Of a stretch of DNA of 64,000 nt, positions 43,621-51,750 are shown piece after piece (the stretch's first letter is position 1; every line of letters begins with the position of its first letter). This DNA comes from CAIJXB01 sp964455905 (GTDB lineage: Bacteria > Chlamydiota > Chlamydiia > Chlamydiales > Rhabdochlamydiaceae), in NCBI GenBank assembly GCA_964455905.1, contig CAYVYN010000007.1, forward strand, positions 42,352 through 106,351, given 5' to 3'. The position numbers and the translations under genes were made by a program. Below the pieces are notes generated by a model. The model had not been told where the DNA came from and did not search any database. It saw only the letters and a list, made by a program, of their open reading frames with translations.

Positions 43621-45974
43621 TCTAGAGGTGGAAGTAAATTTTCTCTTCTCATTCTTTTTTCTGTCTGCGCTATTGCTTTAGTGATAGCGGAGCTAACCTC
43701 AGCACTTTTTTTAAGTGAAACCATCGTTTCTGAATGGTTAAAATGCATCTCGAGTGTTTTATGATTTTGAATTAACTGATGGTAGTTAGGAAAATCTTCT
43801 ATAGCCTGCCCTAGAATCTTTTTTTTCTCTTCTATCGTTTTTTTATCTGCCTTGAGCAAATAACAAGGGATACACTCATCAGTATTTTCTCTTAGCCTAC
43901 TCACTCGTAGATTACAAGCCTTATATAAATCTATAATTTGAGATAAGAGACCGTTTATTTCCTCATCGCTAGGTTCTCGATCGAATTGTTTTTCTATTAG
44001 ATCAAACTTGCGATCTATACTACCTGTAATTTCTTCTATTAGTTCTTTAACTTTTATGCTAGTAGCATTTCCAGATATAGATGCGTCTAGATCAGCAGGG
44101 ATAGTTTTTCCTAAAAATGCTTTATTTTCCTTATACAAGCTTGTGTATTCCAATCGATTTAAATGGGCTTGAATCTTGTCTTGATCCCACGTATTATAGA
44201 CAGGATTTTTCTCTAAAGGAGTTATAGCAATATCCAATTTTCCATTTAAAACCTGATAAGTAAACGCCAACTCCACCTTGCCAAGCGTTCCTATAACTTT
44301 TGAATACTCTAAAAGGGATTCTCTATTCTTTTTTTCTTCATCGGTTAAAAAAGGCTCTAGCCTAGGGTCCATCCCCTTGTCTATTTTTTGGAAGGCGACA
44401 TAAGTTGATAGTATTGAAGTTGTTAAAGTGCTTTTTATTCGTAAATGGTTATCCACTAAAATTTCTCCTAAAACCGCCCCTTTTTGATCAAATTCATAGC
44501 CCTTTTTAGTAAATTCACTTCTTACAACCGCAAAACACGCTTGATGGAGTAAAGAAACTAATTTGCAAGTTTTCTCTAAGTTAATTTCAGGAATCTCATC
44601 TATTTTCTTGATGATTTCCAGCAAACAGACTGCAAAAACTATATTATCTGAAACTTCTACAGGCTGGCGTTTAGAAAGCTCTTCTAAAGCTTTATTAAAA
44701 AGCATATCCAATTCTTCGTTACCGACTCTAGGATCTTCCTTTAAAAGGGTAATTTCATCTTGTAATAGTTTTTTTTTCTCGATTAAAGAAAGATCGTAAG
44801 AGCCTCCTGGAAGGAGTTTATCTAAAATCACGTTTTTACTAATCAGCTCTTCTCCTATTTTATACCTGTATCCCCTTTCTAAATCCGGAATCATTTGCTT
44901 GAGATCTCCTGCGATACACTTATTTAGGATATCTTCCGTATAGTTTTTAGGAAGTTTTCGTGAGGCTAAAGCTTCTTTTAAAAAATCATGACGACTAAAT
45001 AAAGACTTTGGAATGGTCTCATAGGTTAAGTCTCTTACACAATAAATTCCTTCAAGGGACATATCTTTTAGAACAAAGTCTTCTCGTAGATTGTTAACTA
45101 ACTCCATGAACTGACTATACAAAAAATCACTACCTTCCGCTCCTTTAAATTGAGGAGCCACTTCTAACATATACTCATAAAAATCAAGTAGATGAGTCTT
45201 CGACATTTTAATCGTAATGCCTGCAACTTCCACCAAACACCCTTTCTTTAATAAACTCACAAGAAAAACTTTTTTCTCATCAAAATCTTTAACATCTTTA
45301 ACTAACTGAATCACTTCTTCAAAATCTTCTATTTCTTGCTCTAATAGCTTCTTGATCAGAATAATTCCTACTTGCTCTTTTAGCCACTTTTGATTCATGG
45401 AACAAAATGAATCACCTTGAACCTGTGTATATCCATTAATTAGATCTAATATTTTCCGACATTTCTCTCCACTCATCTCTTGGATAAAATGTAGAACTCT
45501 TTCAATTTCTTGTTCCTCATACAACGGAAAATCCATCAAAGCCTGCACCTTGATGGTTATATCTTTTATTCCCTGAATTATAGAAAAAGCCTCATCTAAT
45601 TTCTGGTATTCAATAAGCCCTCTTAAATAACAAAGGCTAGAATCTTCATTTCTCTTTATCCCTTGGGTCGCTTGTAATCCGTCACTTCTTTGAAATAAAG
45701 AAGTGACTAACCCTTTAATTTTAGGATCCGCTTCAGCCACAGGAAGCAAGCTAATATTCATAGCTACTTCAGCGACATCCCTTACACAATTTTCATGAAT
45801 TCCTATTTGAACTTTTTCTAAAACAAGTAAAGACTCAGCTAGACGATTCACTTTTACATTAAGGCTTCTCGACATCTCCTGATTCCAATCCCTAGACTGA
45901 TTATCTTCTATAAATCGAGACACTTCTTGGATCTCTTCTCGAATATTACTTGGATAAAAACCGCTGCTGTCCAT
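43617..45974 (-). CDS. Large helical hypothetical protein
   Basis: A 785-residue protein I do not recognise. It is largely alpha-helical and rich in Glu, Lys and Leu, with no signal peptide or membrane segment. Residues 90-260 show weak helical repeat units (YLRGLIEYQKLDEAFSIIQG, IKKLLEQEIEDFEEVIQLVK), like a degenerate TPR/solenoid protein. The C-terminal third contains EEITGSIDRKFDLIEKQFDR and coiled-coil-like stretches. A structural protein or secreted effector is possible. It stands alone on the minus strand, overlapping the convergent tag stop by 4 bases. Confidence 0.65.
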   Translation of the reverse strand: MDSSGFYPSNIREEIQEVSRFIEDNQSRDWNQEMSRSLNVKVNRLAESLLVLEKVQIGIHENCVRDVAEVAMNISLLPVAEADPKIKGLVTSLFQRSDGLQATQGIKRNEDSSLCYLRGLIEYQKLDEAFSIIQGIKDITIKVQALMDFPLYEEQEIERVLHFIQEMSGEKCRKILDLINGYTQVQGDSFCSMNQKWLKEQVGIILIKKLLEQEIEDFEEVIQLVKDVKDFDEKKVFLVSLLKKGCLVEVAGITIKMSKTHLLDFYEYMLEVAPQFKGAEGSDFLYSQFMELVNNLREDFVLKDMSLEGIYCVRDLTYETIPKSLFSRHDFLKEALASRKLPKNYTEDILNKCIAGDLKQMIPDLERGYRYKIGEELISKNVILDKLLPGGSYDLSLIEKKKLLQDEITLLKEDPRVGNEELDMLFNKALEELSKRQPVEVSDNIVFAVCLLEIIKKIDEIPEINLEKTCKLVSLLHQACFAVVRSEFTKKGYEFDQKGAVLGEILVDNHLRIKSTLTTSILSTYVAFQKIDKGMDPRLEPFLTDEEKKNRESLLEYSKVIGTLGKVELAFTYQVLNGKLDIAITPLEKNPVYNTWDQDKIQAHLNRLEYTSLYKENKAFLGKTIPADLDASISGNATSIKVKELIEEITGSIDRKFDLIEKQFDREPSDEEINGLLSQIIDLYKACNLRVSRLRENTDECIPCYLLKADKKTIEEKKKILGQAIEDFPNYHQLIQNHKTLEMHFNHSETMVSLKKSAEVSSAITKAIAQTEKRMRRENLLPPLD

Positions 45975-46069
45975 AAGGCCTCAAATAAAAAAAGAACACC
46001 CAATAAATACAACAATTAATTCAAATAATTAAATTAGTCAACATAATTAATCACAAATAAAACAAATGT

Positions 46070-46951
46070 TTATTTGACTTGATATAAAGGGGATTGAAAA
46101 CCTAAAGAATTTAGTGCTTTTTGAAATTCTCCTGGAATAGGAGCTATCAGAAAAACCTGTTTTTTTGTTTTAGGATGAATAAAACTAAGCTTCCATGCAT
46201 GAAGAAGATGATGGGAGAAAGAAACAGAAGAAATAAACCTCTTTTTAGCATATTGATAATCACCAAGAATGGGGTGTCCCATCCCCGCTAGATGAGCGCG
46301 AATTTGATGAGTTCTGCCTGTCTTCAAATCACAAAGGAGAAACGTTGCCTCTTTTTTAGCCTCAAGTGCTATCCATTCTGTAATAGCCCGTTTCCCATCT
46401 TTTAAAGAAACAGCGCCGTAAATAGACTGCCCTTCATATCCCCCCACTTTTCCTAAGTAGTTATCAATGACACCACGCTTACCTGTAACATGACCATCTA
46501 CAAGAGCTAAATAACTTTTTTTAATAACTTTATCTAAAAAAAGCTTCTCTCCCATACATAACGCCTGTGAATTTTTAGCTAAAAGAAGGAGACCTGTAGT
46601 GTCTTTATCTAGTCTATGAACAAGTTTTACATTCCCTAAAGAAGCAAAAGATTCGTCCGTTGAAACAACATTAGAAGGCTTGTTGACTACGATAAAATCA
46701 GGATCTTCGAAAAGAATCTCAAAATGAACAGCTTGAGACTTAGAAACCTTTTGAGAAGGAAAACTCACGTTGATAACCTCCCCTGCAGCTAATTTACGAG
46801 AAGAAAAGCACTCCACCCTATCTCCTACTTTACAATTTCTTTCCTCGATAATTTTTTTTAATTTCTTTAAAGAAAAAGCCTTCTCACTTTTCTTTTCTAA
46901 AAAAGCAAGAAGGCTAATACCGTGCTCTTCAGGAGATACTACATACTCCAT
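46070..46951 (-). CDS. RluA-family pseudouridine synthase
   Basis: A 293-residue rRNA/tRNA pseudouridine synthase. An N-terminal S4-like segment (SLKKLKKIIEERNCKVGDRV) is followed by the catalytic domain with H112-R-L-D115 (KLVHRLDKDTTGLLLLAKN), where D115 is the nucleophile. Further motifs are LCDLKTGRTHQIRAHLAGMG and HPILGDYQYA. The S4 part suggests the RluC/RluD type rather than RluA proper, but the target site cannot be assigned. It starts 3 bases after the pepA stop and shares its operon. Confidence 0.9.
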   Translation of the reverse strand: MEYVVSPEEHGISLLAFLEKKSEKAFSLKKLKKIIEERNCKVGDRVECFSSRKLAAGEVINVSFPSQKVSKSQAVHFEILFEDPDFIVVNKPSNVVSTDESFASLGNVKLVHRLDKDTTGLLLLAKNSQALCMGEKLFLDKVIKKSYLALVDGHVTGKRGVIDNYLGKVGGYEGQSIYGAVSLKDGKRAITEWIALEAKKEATFLLCDLKTGRTHQIRAHLAGMGHPILGDYQYAKKRFISSVSFSHHLLHAWKLSFIHPKTKKQVFLIAPIPGEFQKALNSLGFQSPLYQVK

Positions 46952-46954
46952 GAA

Positions 46955-48439
46955 TTACAGGTTTTCCATAAAACTAGTCAGAAGCTTTACGCCAACGCCT
47001 GTAGCAAAAGAAGGATAGTATGGTTCAGATTCGGAAAGATATGCTGTCCCGGCGATATCTAAATGAGCCCAAGGAGTTCCTTTTTCAACAAACTCCTCGA
47101 TAAAAGCCGCTCCGGTGCAAGGAGAAGCTTTTCTCCCTGCAGCAGAATTTTTAATGTCTGCAATTGAAGAATCTAAAGCCTTTCTATACTCAGGAAATAA
47201 AGGCATTTCCCAGACTCTTTCCCCTGTAACTTCAGCAGCTTTTTTTATCTTGGCAACTAAGTCTTGATCATTAGAAAAAAGGCCAGAAGCAACGTCTCCA
47301 ATAGCAACGATAATTCCACCTGTTAAAGTAGCAAGATCGATCATCCTCGAAGGAGCGTAGTTTTTTTGAACATAAGAAATAGCATCAGCTAAAACAAGCC
47401 TCCCCTCTGCATCCGTGTTAGTGATTTCAACACTCTTGCCGCTATGGCTGATATAAACATCTCCTGGCTTGTAGGAAGATCGGCTTATCGCATTTTCTGC
47501 TGTAGCGATAACACCGATAACGTTTTTCTTAAGACCTAATGAAGCAATCGATTTCATAATTCCAAGAACAGCGGCAGCTCCAGCCATGTCACACTTCATC
47601 GCCTCTATACCACCTGTTGGCTTAAGGTTTAGCCCTCCGGTATCAAAGGTAATTCCCTTGCCGATAAATGCTGTAACATCAGAAGAATCTGGATCTCCTT
47701 TATACTCTAAAAGAATTAAAGCTGGATCGTTTTCAGCACCCCTATTTACAGCTAGAAGAAGCCCCATTTTTTGTTTTTCTAACTCTGTTTGACCTAAAAC
47801 TGTTGTCTTAATAGAGGGATTTATAGCAGCAATTTGTTCGGCGACTAAAGCTAGGTGAGCCGCTCCAACGTCATCTGCGTTGCCATTTACTAAGTTTCTC
47901 ACAAGGTTTACTGACTGCATCACCTCAAGATGTCTATGAATAGCTTCTTCAAAACTCTTTTTAGGTCCTACTAAAAATACAGTTTTAAGAAAAAAGGAAG
48001 GGTTTTTTTCTAACGACTTCACTTTTAAAGAATCAAACGAATAGTTAGCCATACAAAAGCCATCTACAATAGCGCTGACTTCTTCGACTTTTGACTCTTC
48101 AGAAAAAACAATCTCTAAAACTACCATTTTTTTCTTCTGACAAAAAACTGTTAGACCCGCAAAAACCTTACGTAAAGAAGCCGGGTTATGGTTCTTCTTA
48201 GAACCTAATCCCAAAAGAATCACTCTAGGTACGCGAGTTTTTTTTGGCATATAAGAAAACAGCATTTCTGCAGTTTCTGCTTTAAAATCAGCCTCAAGCA
48301 TAGAAAGAAATTCAAGATCAACACCAATTTTCTCTCTTATAAAAGCAGGTTCAGAATTCTTTTCCTCCTGCCAATATGGCAAAATAAGAACATCGACAAA
48401 TTTTCTCTCTTCTTCAGGTAAATCTAGTAAAAACTGCAT
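46955..48439 (-). CDS. pepA: Cytosol (leucyl) aminopeptidase PepA
   Basis: A 494-residue M17 di-zinc aminopeptidase removing N-terminal residues, notably Leu. The C-terminal catalytic domain has the metal and catalytic residues in AFIGKGITFDTGGLNLKP and the family signature NTDAEGRLVLADA, with MKCDMAGAAAVLG between. The N-terminal macro-like domain (LPKKTRVPRVILLGLG-type strand) is normal. It lies 12 bases after ssb and 3 bases before the pseudouridine synthase gene, on one minus-strand transcript. Confidence 0.95.
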   Translation of the reverse strand: MQFLLDLPEEERKFVDVLILPYWQEEKNSEPAFIREKIGVDLEFLSMLEADFKAETAEMLFSYMPKKTRVPRVILLGLGSKKNHNPASLRKVFAGLTVFCQKKKMVVLEIVFSEESKVEEVSAIVDGFCMANYSFDSLKVKSLEKNPSFFLKTVFLVGPKKSFEEAIHRHLEVMQSVNLVRNLVNGNADDVGAAHLALVAEQIAAINPSIKTTVLGQTELEKQKMGLLLAVNRGAENDPALILLEYKGDPDSSDVTAFIGKGITFDTGGLNLKPTGGIEAMKCDMAGAAAVLGIMKSIASLGLKKNVIGVIATAENAISRSSYKPGDVYISHSGKSVEITNTDAEGRLVLADAISYVQKNYAPSRMIDLATLTGGIIVAIGDVASGLFSNDQDLVAKIKKAAEVTGERVWEMPLFPEYRKALDSSIADIKNSAAGRKASPCTGAAFIEEFVEKGTPWAHLDIAGTAYLSESEPYYPSFATGVGVKLLTSFMENL

Positions 48440-48451
48440 AATGCTCCTTAA

Positions 48452-48895
48452 TTAAAATGGCATATCTTCATCAGAAAATGGTAAATCCATCTTAGCTTGA
48501 CCAGAGACAGACTCAGCGCTTGCTGCATAAGCTAGTTCTGTATCAGAAGCCAAAGCCTGCGAGTGAGCGGATTGAGCCGCTGCTCCCTCATTGCGACCGA
48601 ACGGACTAAATAGTAAGTTAGTTGCTGTGATGTTCATAGAAACTTGAGGTCTACCTTCTTTATCTGTAAAAATTTCAGGTTTGCTAAGTTCTCCAAAAAC
48701 CATAATAGAACTTCCTTTTTTAAAATAAGCAATCATCTTGTCGAACTGATCACCCCAGACTGTCACTCTCCACCATATAGTCTCATCTTTACGTGCTCTT
48801 GCACCAACTCGAAGTGTTGTTACTTTTTGTCCGGAAGATGTAAAACGAACTTCTGGATCTGCTCCTAAATTTCCTGCAATAAACGTTTGATTCAT
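48452..48895 (-). CDS. ssb: Single-stranded DNA-binding protein
   Basis: A 147-residue OB-fold protein protecting ssDNA in replication and repair. The OB domain spans 1-105: MNQTFIAGNLGADPEVRFTS, TIWWRVTVWGDQFDKMIAYF, then GSSIMVFGELSKPEIFTDKE. A Ser/Ala-rich linker follows, ending in the acidic tip DEDMPF that binds partner proteins. I choose ATG 48895 on family grounds. A TTG five codons upstream (48910) has a GGGAG at 9 bases, so the mature end may be 5 residues longer. First gene of the ssb-pepA-rluA-family unit. Confidence 0.93.
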   Translation of the reverse strand: MNQTFIAGNLGADPEVRFTSSGQKVTTLRVGARARKDETIWWRVTVWGDQFDKMIAYFKKGSSIMVFGELSKPEIFTDKEGRPQVSMNITATNLLFSPFGRNEGAAAQSAHSQALASDTELAYAASAESVSGQAKMDLPFSDEDMPF

Positions 48896-49069
48896 AAATT
48901 TGCACAGCAAAAAATGCCGCTCCCTATAATTATTGTTTAACCTTAAAATATAACGCCATTATTTCCAGACAAAACCTTAATTCTCAAGGGAAATCTTTTT
49001 TTTGAAGTCAAAAAAAAGCAGACAGTTACTCGTTAATACAGTATTCTATTATTAACAAGGACTTACTTT

Positions 49070-50353
49070 ATGACAATTCCCTTAAAAATCTCCGGATTTG
49101 TAGACTACACAGAAAAAGAAAACCGCTTAGTTTCATTTTGGAAAAAAGAGCTAGAAGATACCTACCGTCTATTTGGATTTATGGCATTTAACCCAAGGCC
49201 CGTAGAATCAATAGCAGCCCTCCAGTCCAAAGGTGGCATCTCTCATCAAATCTACACTCTAGGAAGACTCCAAGATGGATCTATGACAGATTTAGCTCTG
49301 CCCTTTGATAGAACAATTCCTCTTGCTATCTATGTCGCAGCTCATAGACACGAACTTACCTACCCCTTCAAGCGATTTGACATATCTCACTCATTTAGAG
49401 GAGAAAGGCCTCAAACGGGGCGCTTTAGAGGCTTCATTCAAGCTGACTTAGATGTAATAGACGAAAATTTATCTACATTAAGTGAAATTGACTGTTTAAA
49501 TGCGTTAATTACCGGGTTAAAAAAACTTCAAATCCCCGCATTTACTGTATACGTGAACCATATTGCCATTCCTAAAGCGCTGATTCAAGAGATGGGGATA
49601 AGTGAAGAACTTTTACCCGAAGCTCTTCGTATCATTGATAAAATGGATAAAATAGGTTTTGACGAAGTGAAAAAGGAGTTACTAGAGCTACAGCCCACTC
49701 TTGTTACAGAGACCTTGGAACTCTTTACTTTTAAAGGAACCCTTTTTGATTTTATAAAAAAAGCTCCTAAGTTCATACAAGAAATCCCTGGATTCGCTTC
49801 TTTTTTTGAACTTTTCTCCTCGTTAGATCCAACTTTTTTCTCTTTTAATCCTGGAATGGTTCGAGGCCTTGATTATTACACAGGGCTTGTCTATGAAACA
49901 TTTCTCAAAGAGTATCCTAAATTTGGAAGTATTTCGAGTGGCGGAAGGTATAATAAACTAATAGACACGCTTGTGAATCAAGAAACCAAACTAGAAGGAT
50001 TTGGTATATCTATCGGCTTAACACGTCTTTTTGATGTGCTTAAAAAAGAAAACCTACTTCCTGATATCTCGACACCTCCTGCAAAAGTACTAGTTGCCTA
50101 TAGAGAAGTTTCCCTACAAAAAGAAGCGCTTAAAGCAGCTGAGACCCTCCGAAACCTAGGGATCTCCGTAGACTTATACTCAGGAAAAGGTGCTATAGGA
50201 AAGCAAATTTCATATGCTGACAAAAAAACTATTCCTTTTGTTTTTATGTTAATGGGCGAAAGTTATGTAATTAAAGACCTAAAAAACAGCAAACAAACAG
50301 AAGATATAACGTCACTTGAAGAAGCAGCGACTAAATTACAAACCTTCCTATAG
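49070..50353 (+). CDS. hisS: Histidyl-tRNA synthetase, atypical sequence type
   Basis: A 427-residue class II aminoacyl-tRNA synthetase. Motif 2 is FDISHSFRGERPQTGRFRGF; the histidine-specific motifs are MVRGLDYYTGLVYET and SISSGGRYNKLID; motif 3 is GFGISIGLTRLFD. A C-terminal anticodon-binding domain (KVLVAYREVSLQKEALKAAE) is present, which argues against the HisZ regulator. It lacks the usual bacterial N-terminal LPRGTxD and has LALPFDRTIPLA where LRPEGT is common, closer to a bacterial minority or archaeal/eukaryotic-like branch. Whether it is the sole HisRS or a second copy cannot be seen here. Confidence 0.82.
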   Translation: MTIPLKISGFVDYTEKENRLVSFWKKELEDTYRLFGFMAFNPRPVESIAALQSKGGISHQIYTLGRLQDGSMTDLALPFDRTIPLAIYVAAHRHELTYPFKRFDISHSFRGERPQTGRFRGFIQADLDVIDENLSTLSEIDCLNALITGLKKLQIPAFTVYVNHIAIPKALIQEMGISEELLPEALRIIDKMDKIGFDEVKKELLELQPTLVTETLELFTFKGTLFDFIKKAPKFIQEIPGFASFFELFSSLDPTFFSFNPGMVRGLDYYTGLVYETFLKEYPKFGSISSGGRYNKLIDTLVNQETKLEGFGISIGLTRLFDVLKKENLLPDISTPPAKVLVAYREVSLQKEALKAAETLRNLGISVDLYSGKGAIGKQISYADKKTIPFVFMLMGESYVIKDLKNSKQTEDITSLEEAATKLQTFL

Positions 50354-50358
50354 TAAAA

Positions 50359-50386
50359 TTGAGAGTGCTTAATTATGCACTCTCAA
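50359..50386. terminator. Bidirectional terminator between hisS and the convergent gene
   Basis: A perfect 10-base stem TTGAGAGTGC / GCACTCTCAA with an 8-base AT loop. Moderate T-runs on both sides suit both strands. Confidence 0.78.
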
Positions 50387-50410
50387 CTAATCCTTTTAGA
50401 CGGCTCTAGC

Positions 50411-50782
50411 TCACTCTGGAGTGTAGGTTTTTTTAAGTAAAGCTTTCTTAGTCAGCAAAATAAATTTCGAGCACTTAATAGCTGAAAAAAGTTCTTCTTC
50501 ATTGAGTAAAGTATTAGACTCTATGAATCTTTTTTTATTTTTGTCTTGATCCAAAAACTTCAGAAATCGATAGACTAAACTTGGAGAAGGAACTTCTAAA
50601 TGAAAAACTAAAACCATATCATGAGAAACATACTTAGAAGCGATAGGATCCTCCACATCCAAACTAAACACAGCTCTTTGATGTAACTTCCCAATAAGAC
50701 CAGTAGAAAGCCCCTCATGGACATAAATTTCATCGATCCCAAACTTAGCGTGAATATACCTATCTTGATCTTGATACGACAT
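50411..50782 (-). CDS. Small hypothetical protein
   Basis: A 123-residue soluble protein with no recognised domain. It reads as a mixed alpha/beta fold (AKFGIDEIYVHEGLSTGLIG, SHDMVLVFHLEVPSPSLVYR) with a basic C-terminal helix (KCSKFILLTKKALLKKTY). It is the last minus-strand gene before hisS, 105 bases downstream of the DUF6671-like gene; whether it belongs to the dab transcript is uncertain. Confidence 0.55.
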   Translation of the reverse strand: MSYQDQDRYIHAKFGIDEIYVHEGLSTGLIGKLHQRAVFSLDVEDPIASKYVSHDMVLVFHLEVPSPSLVYRFLKFLDQDKNKKRFIESNTLLNEEELFSAIKCSKFILLTKKALLKKTYTPE

Positions 50783-50887
50783 CTGACTCCAATAATTAAT
50801 TAAAACTGTTTTTCAATTGCTTTAGACAAATAAATGTAACCGATTGCTACGAATTTCATCTAGAGAATTAAACAGTTTGTAAAAAAC

Positions 50888-51715
50888 TCACGGATTACAA
50901 AATAGGCAATACTCCGCGTTTGCTTGCGTTACACCATCTTGCCTTGGTTGAGATTCTTGGTAAGAGCACTTAGGACAACCAAAAACTTTTTCTCTAATCA
51001 TATCGGTCTTTGCTCCACATATTTCACATTCCAATCCTTTGTGAATTTTAACCATTCCCCAGCCTGGACAAGCACATAAAGGACAGAGTGTCGCTAATCT
51101 TTTAGCCAAAGAATTAGCTAACTCTTGAATAACTCCCATACGTGTTGGATTCATGTGTGCCCTCATATCTGTTTCTACTAAGACGCTACCCTCTAAGGAA
51201 AGTGAAGAGCATTTAAAAAAATGCTCCTGAAGAGTATCCCAATCCTGAATGCCTTTAAAAATTAAGGATTGATTTGGAGATTGGCTTGGTGTTACGATTA
51301 ATGCATGAGAAGGAAACAAAGCTTGATCGCAAAATCTTTTCAATTCCTCTAAAGTAGAAATTACTTTCATAGAATAGTTTGTGTTAACACTTACCAAACT
51401 CTGATAAAGATGAAACCGTTTTTCAGTATCTATAAAATATAAAATCTCTTGAGTAGACGCTATAAATGGACTATAAGGATGCTGTCCAAAGCTTCCTTCA
51501 CTGGCAACTCCAATAGCTTGTTGACTTTCTTTAATAGCTAATTCACACTTATGACGAGCACACGTTAGAGGATCTTTCTTTCGTTCTACTTCTTTTGTAA
51601 AAGTACCAAATTGGTCCGTGTCGATTCTTAAGGGAACAACGTTTAGCCCAAGAAAGTTAAGAAAAGAAGAAGCTATGGCTTCTTCTTTTCGATGCATCGT
51701 TCCAATAACACACAT
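50888..51715 (-). CDS. DUF6671-like protein with C-terminal zinc ribbons
   Basis: About 275 residues. The N-terminal part matches the pattern I associate with DUF6671: IGTMHRKEEAIASSFL, then PLRIDTDQFGTFTKEVERKK, DPLTCARHKCELA, and GVASEGSFGQHPYSPFIAST. The end carries CxxC pairs (CPLCAC, CEICG, CPKC, CLFC) forming two zinc ribbons. The function of the family is unknown. I start at the ATG at 51715; the frame continues upstream to 51778, inside dabA, and the residues YYDNK before that ATG may belong to the fold, so the start is open. It is 35 bases downstream of dabA, likely in its operon. Confidence 0.72.
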   Translation of the reverse strand: MCVIGTMHRKEEAIASSFLNFLGLNVVPLRIDTDQFGTFTKEVERKKDPLTCARHKCELAIKESQQAIGVASEGSFGQHPYSPFIASTQEILYFIDTEKRFHLYQSLVSVNTNYSMKVISTLEELKRFCDQALFPSHALIVTPSQSPNQSLIFKGIQDWDTLQEHFFKCSSLSLEGSVLVETDMRAHMNPTRMGVIQELANSLAKRLATLCPLCACPGWGMVKIHKGLECEICGAKTDMIREKVFGCPKCSYQESQPRQDGVTQANAEYCLFCNP

Positions 51716-51750
51716 CTTATTATCATAATACTTTTTGCTCCTTGTATTTT

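Noticed and set aside
49070..50353. HisZ (ATP phosphoribosyltransferase regulatory subunit)
   Set aside because: A C-terminal anticodon-binding domain and the GLDYYTG motif are present, and no his biosynthesis genes are near.
50803..50876. Inverted AAACTGTTT / AAACAGTTT pair downstream of the DUF6671-like gene as terminator
   Set aside because: The arms are about 55 bases apart and very AT-rich; a stable hairpin is unlikely.
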